NCBI GenBank assembly: GCA_025531455.1
Contig: JAMYHL010000081.1
Coordinates: 62,001 to 126,000 of the forward strand
DNA from: Apiotrichum sp. Y4204
Lineage: Eukaryota; Basidiomycota; Tremellomycetes; Trichosporonales; Trichosporonaceae
Length of the DNA stretch: 64,000 nt
Direction of reading: 5' to 3'
Position 1 is the first letter of the stretch, and each line of letters begins with the position of its first letter. Under the pieces are notes generated by a model. That model ran no database searches and was not told the DNA's origin. It saw nothing but the letters and a program-made list of their open reading frames with translations. A program made the translations under genes and the position numbers. Positions 11,468 to 23,125 of the stretch are shown piece by piece.

Positions 11468-11496
11468 CCACTACGGCTCCCGTGGAGCCGCAGTGG
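11468..11496. promoter_or_regulatory. 29-bp near-perfect palindrome containing CGG-N11-CCG
   Basis: Arms 11468-11480 and 11484-11496 are inverted repeats matching at 12 of 13 positions around the spacer CGT. Inside it, CGG (11474-11476) and CCG (11488-11490) are separated by exactly 11 bases, the half-site spacing bound by Gal4-type Zn2Cys6 dimers. It lies 390-418 bp upstream of the ABC exporter ATG, so it is a candidate site for a zinc-cluster regulator of this gene. Confidence 0.5.
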
Positions 11497-11885
11497 TGCG
11501 GGGGTTTCCCCCCCGCGATCCACTCCTCGATGGCCAAGTGCGGCGCCCTGGAACGGACAGTTTGATCCTGAATAGACTGCCCAGATAATGTGCGTTGGTC
11601 TGTTTGTGCTACAATGAGACGACCGTCGCGGTGTCGTCCTCATCGTCTTGGCGCTCCGTTGACTCCCTCAGTGGCCAGTGGAGCTCTGGGAGCTCTGCGC
11701 GATGACAATATAATGCACAGCGACATGTGACCATCGCCTTTATCCCCACCCACCTCCGCTCCTTATCCATCCACAAAGTTGTGGTCGTGGCCACATTCGA
11801 CACATTCCATCGCTCTTTTTTCCTGCTTCACCTCAACACACTTTAATCCCCGGACCGAGACAGCCCAAAGGCCTTATCGCCCACC

Positions 11886-14800
11886 ATGTCCTTGGTCGGC
11901 AACATCAGCACAAATGTTGACCGGACGACCCAGGCCGCTGGGTCGCCGCTGCAGCGTCGCACGAGTATCTTTGGGCGGCACGACGCCAACGTCGATGATG
12001 ACGGCGTCGAGGAGGTATTCACCCCCATGGAGCAGCGCCACGAGGAGATTGTCCAGCTGGCAAGGACAATGTCCCGCCATAGCATCTCCCGCCAGACATC
12101 CCGCTCCAGCGGCGGCTTCAACCCCCTCGCCCGTATCCGTTCCAACGCCTCGACTGTCGTCGACGGCCCCCGCAACCCCCTCGAGTACGAGGAGGGCTCC
12201 GACCTCGACCCGTACTCTGAAAACTTCAACATCCGCAAGTGGGCAAAAATCGCACTCAAGAACAGAGGCGATGAGCCTTCCCGCAAATCAGGTCTCTCCT
12301 GGAAGAACATGAGCGTGTTTGGCTATGGAAGTGATGCCGGTGAGTGACCAGTAGAATACAGATCGCCGGATGGGAGCTAACACCTGGCGTGATCATCAAA
12401 AACAATGCAAACAAACCAACTTTCTCCTGCCCTTTTATTGACTACACCTTTTTCCCCGATCTGAACACTCTCCCCTGTCGTTTGGCGGCTCGCTCCTCCT
12501 GGCCAATGAATTGTAGACTACCAAAAGACGGTGGGCAACATTCCTTGGTACATGATCCAGTCCCTCCGTGACTTGATCTTGGGCCGCAAACACAAGGTCG
12601 ACATTCTGAACAGCTTTGATGGTCTTCTCGAGGCCGGTGAGATGCTTGTCGTCCTGGGTCCCCCAGGCTCGGGCTGCACCACTCTCCTGAAAACTATCGC
12701 CGGCGAGATGAACGGTATTTACCTGGACGAGGGAGCAGAGATCAACTACCGCGGTAAGTTTGATATTCAGAAATCACTCGCTCCGCGCTACGACGTCATG
12801 CGATAATGATGCCATCAAAGGCAATAGCGCGATACGCGACGCGGCCGATCTGCATCCATCTCGTCATGTTTGCGAGCCGCAGTGGATGCACTCACGACAA
12901 TGTGGCAGTGACTGACAATCCCAGGTATCTCTCCCAAGCAGATGCTTTCCCAGTTCCGTGGTGAGGCCATTTACACCGCCGAGGTCGATGTCCACTTCCC
13001 CAAGCTCGTGGTCGGCGACACTTTGTCGTTCGCCGCGCGTGCTCGTGCTCCCGCCAACCCTCCCGCTGGCATGACTCAGACCCAGTACGCAAACCACATG
13101 CGTGATGTCACCATGGCCATCTTTGGCATCTCGCACACCATCAACACGATGGTTGGTAACGACTTTATCCGTGGTGTCTCTGGTGGTGAGCGCAAGCGTG
13201 TCTCGATCGCCGAGGCGTCCCTTGCCGCCGCCCCGCTGCAATGCTGGGACAACTCGACCCGTGGTCTCGATGCCGCCAACGCCATCGAGTTTGTCAAGAA
13301 CCTCAAACTCGGCACCGATTACTTTGACAACACTGCCGTCGTCGCCATCTACCAGGCGCCCCAGGCCGCTTACGACCTCTTCGACAAGGTCAGCGTTCTC
13401 TACGAGGGCGAGCAAATCTACTTTGGACGCTGCGACGAGGCCAAGGCGTTCTTCGTCGACATGGGTTTCTTCTGCCCCGAGCAGCAGACCACTCCAGACT
13501 TTCTCACCTCGCTCACTAGTGCCGCCGAGCGCACGCCTCGTGCCGGCTTTGAGGGCAAGGTTCCGCGCACGCCCAAGCAGTTTGCAGAGCGCTGGCGCGC
13601 GTCGCCCCAGTACGCAGCCCTGCAGCAGCAGATTGCCGCGTACAACCAGCGCCACCCCATCGGCGGCGAGGCCTACGACGAGTTCCTCTCGTCTCGTCGT
13701 CAGCAGCAGCACAAGCACACCCGCGTCAAGTCGCCCTACACCCTCTCATACTGGGGACAGGTCAAGCTCTGCCTGCTGCGTGGTTTCCAGCGTCTCAAGG
13801 CGGATCCCTCGCTTACGATCACCCAGCTCTTCGGTAACTGTGTCATGGCTCTTATCATCTCGTCCGTCTTCTACAATCTCCAGCCCGACACCAGCTCGTT
13901 CTTCAACCGCGGCGGTCTCCTCTTCTTTGCTATTCTCATGAACGCATTCGGTTCGGCCCTCGAAATCCTGACTCTTTACGCCCAACGTCCCATTGTCGAA
14001 AAGCACGCACAGTACGCCTTCTACCACCCTTCGGCAGAAGCGTTCGCGTCAATGCTTACCGACATGCCGTACAAGATCATCAACTCGATCTTCTTCAACC
14101 TGATCATTTACTTCATGACCAACCTTCGTCGCGAACCGGGACCCTTCTTCTTCTTCTACCTCGTCTCCTTCCTGTGTACTCTTGTCATGTCGATGTTGTT
14201 CCGCTCCATCGCATCGCTCTCTAGGTCTCTGACACAGGCCCTGGCTCCTGCGGCTATCATTATTCTCGCACTCATCATCTACACCGGCTTCGCCCTCCCG
14301 ATCACCTACATGCACGGCTGGAGCCGCTGGATCAACTATCTGGATCCCATCGCCTATGGCTTCGAGTCGCTCATGGTAAACGAGTTCCACGGCCGCCAAT
14401 TTGCGTGTTCGAACATTGTCCCCCAAGGCCCCGGCTACCCTACCTCTGGCGACGGTATTGCCTGCGCCGCCGTTGGATCCGTCCCCGGCCAGCCCTTCGT
14501 CGACGGCGACCGCTACCTTGAGCTTGCCTTCAAGTACTACCACTCGCACAAGTGGCGCAACGTCGGCATTCTCTTCGTCTTCATGTTCGGTCTCATGGTC
14601 ATCTACCTCGTCGCCGCCGAGTTCATCTCCGCCAAGAAGTCCAAGGGTGAGGTCCTCATCTACCCCCGTGGCAAGATCCCCGCCGCTCTTCTCCGCCCCA
14701 ACGACGAAGAGACTGCCACCGAGCTCAAGGACGGTGCTCTCGCCGCCAAGCCTTCGAACCTGGATGCCGCCGACACCCTCATCCAGCGTCAGACTGCCAT

Positions 14801-17186
14801 CTTCTCTTGGAAGGACGTCTGCTACGACATCAAGATCAAGGGCCAGCCTCGCCGCATTCTCGACCACGTCGACGGCTGGGTCAAGCCCGGCACTCTCACT
14901 GCGCTTATGGGTGTGTCAGGTGCCGGTAAGACTACGCTCCTCGATGTCCTCGCCACACGTGTCACCATGGGCGTTGTCACTGGTGAAATGCTCGTCGATG
15001 GCCGCCCGCGTGATGTCTCGTTCCAGCGCAAGACCGGTTACGTTCAGCAGCAGGATCTCCACCTCGAGACTTCGACTGTGCGCGAGGCTCTCCGTTTCTC
15101 TGCCGTTCTCCGCCAGCCCAAGAAGGTCCCCCGTGCTGAGAAGTACGCTTATGTCGAGGACGTACTCAAGCTCCTCGAGATGGATGGCTATGCCGACGCG
15201 GTCGTCGGTGTCCCCGGTGAAGGCCTCAACGTCGAGCAGCGCAAGCGTCTTACCATTGGTGTCGAGCTTGTCGCCAAGCCCGAGCTCCTGCTTTTCCTCG
15301 ACGAGCCCACCTCGGGTCTCGACTCGCAGACTTCGTGGAACATTCTCCAGCTCCTCCAGAAGCTCACTGCCAACGGCCAGGCCATTCTCTGCACCATCCA
15401 CCAGCCCTCCGCCATGCTCTTCGAACAGTTCGACCGTCTCCTCTTCCTTGCCAAGGGCGGTAAGACCGTTTACTACGGCGAGGTCGGCAACCAGTCTTCC
15501 ATTCTTATTGACTACTTTGTTCGCAACGGTGCCCCCGAGTGCCCGCCAGGTGCCAACCCCGCCGAGTGGATGCTGTCCGCTATCGGTGCCGCTCCGGGAA
15601 CCCACACCGATGTCGACTGGCACCAGGCCTGGCTTAACTCGCCCGAGCGTGTTGCCGTCCGTGAAGAGCTCTCTAGACTCAAGCACGAGCGCCGCGCTGT
15701 CGTTCCCAAGCAGGACAAGAGCAGCGACAAGGCCGCGTACGCCGAGTTTGCCGCGGGCTACGGCACGCAGTTCTTCGAAGTCCTCCGCCGTGTCTTCCAG
15801 CAGTACTGGCGCACTCCCTCCTACATTTGGTCAAAGCTCGCACTTGTCACCGCCGTCGGTCTCTTTGTTGGTTTCTCCTTCTACCGCGCTGGCACGTCCC
15901 AGCAGGGTCTCCAGAACCAGCTCTTCTCCATCTTCATGATCTTCACCATCTTCGGCCAGCTCGTCCAGCAGATCATGCCCAACTTTGTCATCCAGCGCGC
16001 ACTTTACGAGGTCAGGGAACGGCCCTCCAAGACATATTCGTGGAAGGTGTTTATCCTCTCCAACATCATCGTCGAGATTCCCTGGCAGATGCTGGTCGGC
16101 ACCATCCTCTACTTTGAGTTCTACTACCCCGTCGGATTCTACAAGAACGCCACCCCGACCAACTCTGTCGCGCTCCGCGGTGCGCTCATGTGGCTGCTCA
16201 TCCAGATGTTCATGCTCTTCACTTCTACCTTCGCGACCATGATCGTTGCAGGCATCGAACTCGCCGAGACGGCCGGCAACATTGCCAACCTCATGTTCTC
16301 GCTCTGTCTCGTGTTCTGTGGTGTCCTCGTGCCCCTCGACTCGCTCCCCGGCTTCTGGAAGTTTATGAACCGCGTCTCGCCATTCACCTACATGGTCGAG
16401 GGTATGCTCTCCACCGGTGTCGCCAACACGAACGTTGTCTGCTCGGCCACCGAGTACATCAACTTCAACCCCCAGGGCGGCAGCTGCCAGCAGTACATGG
16501 GCCCGTTCATCGAGGCCGTCGGTGGCTACCTCCGGAACCCGGAGGCGACTAGCAGCTGCCAGTACTGCGCTTTGAGCGATACGAACCGCTTCCTGGCCAT
16601 GTTCAACATTTACTTCAAGAACGCGTGGCGCGACTTTGGCCTGCTGTGGGTGTACGTCATTTTCAACATTTGCGGCGCCATCTTCATCTACTGGCTTGCC
16701 CGCGTGCCGAAGAACAAGCGCGCAAAGGACGACGACGAGCAGCCTCTCCAGCGCACCACCACCGACGCGAGCGGCATCACGCGCGCCCTCACCACCGACA
16801 AGATCCCGGCCACCACCGGCGAGCACATGGACGAGAAGGCGGCGTACTCGAAGGACGCGCCGCTCTCAGCACACAACGGCAACGGTCACGGCCTCGCACA
16901 CATGCAGAACCCGTCTACTATTGCCACGGACAGCACGCGCGCACCGAGTCCTGAAGCCTACGCGGACGCAAAGGCACACCATGGCGTCGCGCAGCCTCAG
17001 GCCATCCCTCCCATGGAGCAGCCCCAGGCCATCCCCCACGCCGAGCAGCCCCAGCCTATTATTCCCCCCGCCCAGACCCAGACCACCCCCCAGACTAATC
17101 TCGACTCGCACTCGCAGGGACATGACGCCACCCAGCACATCGTCCCTCCAACACATATCACCTACAAACATGATTCAGCTGTATGA
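11886..17186 (+). CDS. Full-size PDR-type ABC transporter (ABCG class, multidrug exporter)
   Basis: Three exons: 11886-12339, 12517-12753 and 12925-17186, both introns in phase 1 (177 and 171 nt), giving about 1650 residues. The order is NBD1-TMD1-NBD2-TMD2, as in yeast Pdr5/Snq2. The N-terminal Walker A is GPPGSGCTT at residues ~199-207 and its signature is VSGGERKR at ~315. The paired Walker B is degenerate ([10 protein letters not shown]), as normal for the first site of PDR proteins. NBD2 has a standard Walker [10 protein letters not shown], near 893, the degenerate signature [12 protein letters not shown], and LDEPTSGLD near 1022. DYQKTVGN at the second exon is typical of this family. 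Such pumps use ATP to export hydrophobic drugs or lipids across the plasma membrane. The last ~110 residues form an unusual low-complexity tail with repeated PQAIP and EQPQ units. The single 4.26-kb exon contrasts with the intron-dense neighbours. Confidence 0.95.
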
Positions 17187-17835
17187 GCGCCAAGCTCGTC
17201 GGCCTGCAGCCCCTTCTCTTTCGAAAGAACGACCACATGTCGTGTAGACTAAAGTAGCGCTATCGCTAGATAATTGTGCCATTGATACTCTGCAATGAAA
17301 TACTCTGCTTGATACTCTGCTTGATACTCCGCTTGATACTCTGCTCCAGATACGATCAGATTCAATAACGAGGGTCGACGTCCTGCTGGTGTGCTGTCTC
17401 ATCCGAGAGTCGTGCTCGTTTCATACTAGTCCTACAACACTCACACAGCCCAGACCACACCCTCAGCCTACACCCAGCGCCCCCATCCCTGCTCAAGCGC
17501 GCGGCATATGACTTGGGTATTCTTCGTCCGCCCGTCCACGGCCGGACCTACTGTATGCCCGCGATTAAGCGGAAACCCCTCCCCCTGCTCGTCACCCTCA
17601 CACGCACACCCGAGCACGTGCCCGCGCGGGCTGACGCTCATGAACGTGACGCTCCGCGACGCGATTACCGGCGTGTCATGCTGTCAGACAGTCAGTGTCG
17701 CCCTGCGCCCCTCCCACCTCTACTGTTCCTGCGCCCGGCTGCACGACGCCTACGCCCGTCGCGACTGGGAGTACCCGGTCCTCGTTGTGCGCACCCTTCC
17801 CCGCCTGGCGTCACTTCCGGATCGGACATAAGCTC
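17187..17835. other. Intergenic region between convergent genes
   Basis: About 650 bp. It contains the 12-bp repeat. A plus-strand open frame at 17508-17831 has no supporting motif other than a short LSm-like string, and I do not call it. Confidence 0.5.
17282..17344. repeat. 12-bp tandem repeat (TTGATACTCTGC) downstream of the ABC gene
   Basis: Three adjacent copies at 17309-17344 (one with a single change) are preceded by another copy at 17282-17293 and a partial copy at 17301-17308. It begins about 95 bp after the stop codon and so probably lies in the 3' UTR. Confidence 0.85.
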
Positions 17836-18363
17836 TCAGTCCTCCTCGCTAACCTCTGGGAGCGAGCGTGCGTGCGAACTGTCCGTCGCTGGCGACGCTG
17901 CCTCTGCTGGCCCGTCCAGGTCTGGCTCCTGGATCCGAATAACCCTCTGGCGGATGGTCTGCGCGCCATGTTCGGAGATCTCGCGGGAGTCCGCTCGGGG
18001 CTCGCATTCAGCCGGCGTAATCGACGTAAGCGGCACGTCGGTGAACCGAAAGTCAGCCATGTGCGGCATAGGTTTTGGTGAGTTTGGGAGTTCGGCCGGG
18101 ACGACCACAAGAGCAGGAGTGGCTGGCATCGGCTGCGTCGTAGGATGAATGTCGTCGCACGTCGCGCACACGATGCTGCCGCGATGCGCGTGCGGGAGGT
18201 CCTGGAACGGCGGGGTGGCCGTCGGGTCGAACGGGGGCGGCTCGATGAACGCGGACCCACCGCTGCCCGGGCCCGCGGGCCACGTCTGCGTCGGCCGCGT
18301 GCGCGTGAGCTTCACTGGTAAGGGCGACGGGGGAGGAGAGTGGCGTGAGAGGAGGTTGCCCAT
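17836..18363 (-). CDS. Small unknown protein with N-terminal MGNLLS lipidation-like motif
   Basis: A single-exon frame of 175 residues. I do not recognise a family. The start MGNLLS, with Gly2 and a Ser at position 6, fits the N-myristoylation consensus, so membrane attachment is possible. The protein is Pro-rich and probably disordered for its first ~60 residues, contains VCATCDDIHP with two cysteines near residue 70, and ends in an acidic stretch (PEVSEED). Third codon positions are strongly G/C-biased along the whole frame, as in the neighbouring genes, which argues that it is coding. The ATG context (CGCAATGGG) is reasonable. It is divergent from SMC2 with 811 bp between starts. An overlapping plus-strand frame (17513-18148) is open but lacks a comparable start or composition. 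Confidence 0.55.
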   Translation of the reverse strand: MGNLLSRHSPPPSPLPVKLTRTRPTQTWPAGPGSGGSAFIEPPPFDPTATPPFQDLPHAHRGSIVCATCDDIHPTTQPMPATPALVVVPAELPNSPKPMPHMADFRFTDVPLTSITPAECEPRADSREISEHGAQTIRQRVIRIQEPDLDGPAEAASPATDSSHARSLPEVSEED

Positions 18364-19174
18364 TGCGATGAGAGAAGAAAGGAGGAAAAGAGGAGACGCT
18401 TTTGAGTGTTGTCTGTCGCCGCTGATATGTGATCGCGATTGCGATTCACAGATGTGCCCGCCCAGGGCCCGACGTCATCGCCTGCCGGGGAATGCACATG
18501 TGAAGAATGGAACGGGCGGCGTACCCGCCGGCGGGAGTCACATCCATGCAAGATACCCGGAATCCCGTGCCGACAGGTTCGGTATTGGGCCGCCAAGCTC
18601 CGGTCGAGGGCGTCGTATGGATGTCATGCTGAGGCGCTGGGCGCATCAGTCAAATGTCAGAGCGAGTGAGTTGAATTTGGAGCCACCTCCTATCAGTCCG
18701 TCAGTGATGTCCTCATGTTGGCCAGTTTTCCGGCTGTGACTGTCGCGGTGTCCACGCTCTTGCACGATGCAAGTTGTTGGTGATCTGTTCGCTGAGGACG
18801 AAGTGGTTGAAGATTGAAGAGAGAGCATGTCGAGCACCTCACTCATTTCACTCACTTGTTATAGCACCCTGGAACGCGAGAGACGCCCACCCCACCACAG
18901 TGAGCTATGAGAGCGGCAGCAATTGTATCATGTCTTGCTGGCGCGCTGGCGGGCGCGGTAGGTACGCAGCCCGCAGATCTCGCTTGGAAAGATATGACGT
19001 GTCATATATTGTTTAGGCACGGGTCGGAGTTGGGCCCAAGCGCGACGCGCCGGCTTTTTGTGTCAACAAAACAACAGGAACAACACAAACAAACGAACGC
19101 ATGGTGTCTCGTCTACGTCCATCCATCAACTCTTATCCACCCAACAACGACAACGACAACGATATCCAGCCACG
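18364..19174. other. Divergent intergenic region upstream of SMC2
   Basis: Promoter region shared by the small unknown gene and SMC2. No gene is supported. A GC-rich element, GCGCGACGCGCC, lies near 19040-19051, about 125 bp before the SMC2 start. It contains cell-cycle-box-like CGCG cores, but I cannot assign it. Confidence 0.5.
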
Positions 19175-22100
19175 ATGAGGATCGAAGAACTCATCCTGGA
19201 CGGTAAGGCAGCTACACACAACATGGTGCTGACAGCAGGGTTCAAGTCGTACCCGGTCCGAACTACCATTTCCGGTATGTCCACACGCTCGGCTGCGCGG
19301 TGTCCCGAGTCTTTCCATCGCGCCGGATGCTGACGACAGGCTTCGATGAGTCGTTTAATGCTATTACAGGCCTGAACGGTAGTGGAAAGTCGAACATTCT
19401 CGACGCCATCTGCTTCGTTCTCGGCATCACCAACATGCAGTCTGTGAGTCAGGGTTGAGTTGCTTCTCTTACCCAGTGAGCTCACAAGCAGGTCCGCGCG
19501 AACAACCTTATGGATCTCATCTACAAGCGGTGCGTTATCATTCCCTCGGTCTGCCGCATCCCTCTAACCTTACAGTGGCCAGGCAGGCGTGACCAAAGCG
19601 TCCGTCACGATCGTGTTCAACAACCAGGACCGCTCAAAGTCTCCCGTCGGCTTTGAGAACACACCGCAAATTACAGTCACCCGCCAAATCGCCGTCGGCA
19701 ACGTGTCCAAGTACCTCTTGAACGGCCACAAGTCTACGCTGCAGACGATTCAGAATTTGTTCCAGAGCGTGCAGCTCAACATCAACAACCCCAACTTCCT
19801 CATCATGCAGGGAAAGATCACCAAGGTGCTCAACATGAAGCCGGCCGAGATCCTCGGCATGGTCGAGGAGGCGGCGGGTACGCGCATGTTTGAGGAGCGC
19901 AAGGAAAAGGCCGTCAAGACCATGGCCAAGAAGGACAAGAAGGTGGAGGAGATTGAGAGTGTGAGTAGCTGGGGATTCGTCATAAGAGCCGCTCTGACCT
20001 CAGCTTCTACGCGAGGAGATCGACCCCAAGCTGGAGAAGCTCCGCGCCGAAAAGCGCTCCTATCTCGAGTACCAGAAGGCGACGTCGGAGCTCGAGCGCC
20101 TTACCCGCCTTGTCAAGGCGTACGAGTGGAAGCTCGTGTGCGAGAAGCTCGAGAAGGCCGGCGGTACGCTGCAGCAGAAGCGGAGGGAGATCGACTCCGC
20201 CAAGGAGGACATTGCGCGTGGTGGTAAGGAGTGCGAGGGCATGGAGAAGGAGCTCGCCGAGATTGAGGCCCGTCGCGCGAAGGAGTTGGCCAAAGGCGGC
20301 AAGGTTCAGCATCTCACCGAGGCGGTCAACGAACTCGAGCGCGAGCTTGTCAAGGTCAAGACCCAGCTCGAGATCAAGGAGAGCACCGTCGCCGATGACG
20401 CTAAGCGTGTCGAGGCTGCGAAGAAGGGCGTCAAAGATGTGAGTAAGGATGAAGAATCTTTGCTGACGACAGGCCGAGGAGGCACTGAAGAACAAGCGCG
20501 AGGGATCGGTGGCCGAGGCTGAAGCGTTCGCCGAGCTCAAGGCTGCCTATGATGCCGGCGCGGCCGAGCTGGCACGCACGGAAGAGCTGCTCCAGACTCT
20601 GCTGACTGGTGTATCGTCGAATAACGATGACGAGGGCGCCGCTGGTGGATACATGGGTGCTCTTGCCGAGGCAAAGGCGCGTCAGGCAGCGGCTGGAACT
20701 GAGGCTGAACAGGCCAAGGTTAAAATGGGCCACGCTGAGCGCGAGCTCAAGGACAAGGAGCCGCGTGCCAAGAAGGCGGAGAAGGAAGGCGAGGGGCTTC
20801 TCAAAGAGCTCGCTGCCAAGCGTGCTGAGGTTGACGCTCTCCGAGGTCGTGTCGAAGCTGCTGGCTGGGATGAGGACAAGGAGCGCAACCTTCTCGAGCG
20901 CCAGGCTGAGCACAGCCAGAAGATCGCCCAGCTATCCGAGAAGCGTGACACACTCAAGTCGCGACTGGCGGCTATCGACTTCACCTACTCCGACCCCACT
21001 CCCAACTTTGACCGCAACAAGGTCAAGGGTCTGGTGGCGACGCTGGTCGATCTCGACAAGGAAAACTACAACAAATCGACCGCCCTCGAGATCTGCGCTG
21101 GTGGCAAACTCTATAATGTTGTGGTCGAGGACGAGAAGGTCGGCTCCGCGCTCATTGACAAGGGCAAACTCCGGAAACGCGTGACACTCATCCCCCTGAA
21201 CAAGATCAACGCGTTCCGCATGAGCGCCGAGAAGATTGCCGCTGCGCAGAAGGTTGCGCCAGGCAAGGTGAATCTTGCGCTCGACCTTGTGGGCTACGAC
21301 GAGGACGTGTCCGCCGCCATGGCGTACGTCTTCGGCGACGTCTTCATCTGCAAGGACAAGGAAGCGGCGCAAGCCGTCACGTTCAACCGCGCCATCGGGG
21401 TGCGCTCTGTGACTCTCGACGGCGACGTGTACGACCCCTCTGGCACGCTCTCTGGCGGTGCGGCACCAAGCTCGTCTGGCCTCCTTGTCAAGGTTCAGGA
21501 GTTGCGGGCGGTCGAGCGCCAGATGGCCGAGCACAAGCATCAGCTCGACGAGGTTTCCCAGGAGCTCAACAGTGCGAAGAAGGTCATCGACAAGTGGCGC
21601 AAGGAGCGCCGCGAGATGGATCTCAAGTCGCACGAGGTCAAGCTTCTCGAGGAGCAGGTCAGCAGCAGTAATGCGACAAAAGTGAGATGAGACGAGTCGA
21701 GAATCTCGCTGACAACAGATCATCGGCGAAGTCGAAGCAGCGCGCGAGACGCTCGCCGAGCTCAAGAAGGTGATTGACGGCGCCAAGGAGAAGCAGAAGG
21801 CCGCGGCCGCCGACGTCAAGCGCCTCGAGAGGGAAATGGACGACTTTAAGAACAACAAGGACTCCAAGCTCAAGGAGATCAAGGCCGACATTGCCGCCAA
21901 GAAGAAGGAGCTTGGGAAGAAGACTGCGCAGGTCAAGACACGGCAGAAGGAGGTCCAGACCGCTGAGCTCGAAATCCAGCAGTTCGGGGCGGACATCGAG
22001 GCCGCCAAGGCCGATGTCGAGGAGGCCATTGCTGCGCACAGCAAATCGGAGGCCGAGCGCGGCGCACTTGCGGCCAAGCTCAAGGATCACCAGGATAGCC

Positions 22101-23125
22101 ATGGCCGGGCGGAGGCCAAGCTCAAGGCAGAGCGTGCGGTCCTCGTGCGCTTTGACAACGAGCTCGCCGACCTGGAGCACGACCTGAAGGCCAAGCGCCA
22201 GGAGATTGTCGACGCCGAACTCGCGGTAAAGAAGCTCGACCACGACCTCGGCCTTATTGCCAAGGAGCGTTCGTCGTCTGAGACAATGAAGGAGAATCTC
22301 GAGAAGCAGTTCACCTGGATTCTCGAGGAGCACCAGTTTTTCGGCAAGCCCGGGACTCCCTACGACTTTGCCGGCGTCAACCTTTCGCAAGCGCGTGAGC
22401 AATGCCGTGAGCTCGAGGCGCAGCACAAGGGCATGTCACGCAAGATCAACACCAAGGTCATGTCACTGATCGACAATGTCGAGAAGAAGGAGCAAGCGCT
22501 GCACAAAATGATGGCCACTGTGCTCAAGGACAAGTCGAAGATTGAGTCCACGATCGTCGAGCTCGACCGGTACAAGCGGGACGCGCTGCAGAAGACGTGG
22601 GACAAGGTCAACGGCGACTTTGGCCTCATCTTTGCGGAACTGCTTCCCGGCAACTTCGCCAAGCTTCAACCGCCAGAAGGACAGGACCTTACCGAGGGTC
22701 TCGAGGTCAAGGTCCGCCTTGGCAGCGTGTGGAAGGCCTCGCTCACCGAGCTGTCCGGTGGCCAACGATCACTCATTGCGTTGTCGCTCATCATGTCCCT
22801 GCTCCAGTTCAAGCCCGCTCCGATGTACATTCTCGACGAAATTGACGCCGCGCTCGACCTGCAGCACACACAGCACATTGGCCAGCTCTTCCGCACGCGC
22901 TTCAAGGGCTCTCAGTTCATCGTCGTGTCCCTCAAGGAGGGCCTGTTCACGAACGCCAACGTGCTCTTCCGCGCACGCTTCCGCGACGGCACGTCGATCG
23001 TCGAGCGCACCGCGACACGAGGCGCAATACACGACAAGGAGAACGACAGCGGCGTCGCCGAGCCGGGAAAGAAGCGCGCACCGGTGGCCGCATCATCCCG
23101 CGCTCCCCTCACCGCCCGGTCATAG
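19175..23125 (+). CDS. SMC2: Condensin complex ATPase subunit SMC2
   Basis: Eight exons: 19175-19202, 19239-19274, 19340-19443, 19492-19529, 19576-19960, 20004-20438, 20473-21681 and 21719-23125, with introns of 34-65 nt, giving about 1213 residues. The start [18 protein letters not shown] is diagnostic of SMC2. The N-terminal Walker A is GLNGSGKSN at residues ~33-41. A coiled coil follows, then a hinge around residues 600-760 (from [10 protein letters not shown] to [12 protein letters not shown]), a second coiled coil, and the C-terminal head with LSGGQRSL and the Walker [15 protein letters not shown]2 pairs with SMC4 and non-SMC subunits to form condensin, which compacts mitotic chromosomes in the nucleus. 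The C-terminal ~35 residues after the D-loop are basic and poorly conserved. The first four exons total only 206 coding bases, an unusually fragmented 5' end. Confidence 0.96.

Larger units (their letters stand above)
8571..11885. other. Divergent intergenic region, GAPDH to ABC exporter
   Basis: About 3.3 kb. The left end carries the GAPDH promoter. Around 9028-9990 both strands are open for long stretches, but the translations lack motifs and contain simple repeats, so I do not call a gene. An 8-bp tandem repeat sits at 9427-9456. The right end carries the exporter promoter, including a palindrome at 11468-11496 and an AT-rich segment (AATATAATG) at 11707-11715. Confidence 0.55.

Noticed and set aside
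13102..13941. Long alternative-frame and antisense open frames inside the ABC exporter, AGS1, SMC2 and MED13
   Set aside because: They are shadows of GC-rich coding sequence; only the annotated frames carry conserved motifs.
17508..17831. Plus-strand frame containing LTLMNVTLRDAITG, which resembles the Sm1 motif of LSm proteins
   Set aside because: The upstream sequence needed for the first Sm strands is in another frame, no plausible intron joins them, and no Sm2 motif (RG-x-x-I) follows. A single short similarity is not enough.
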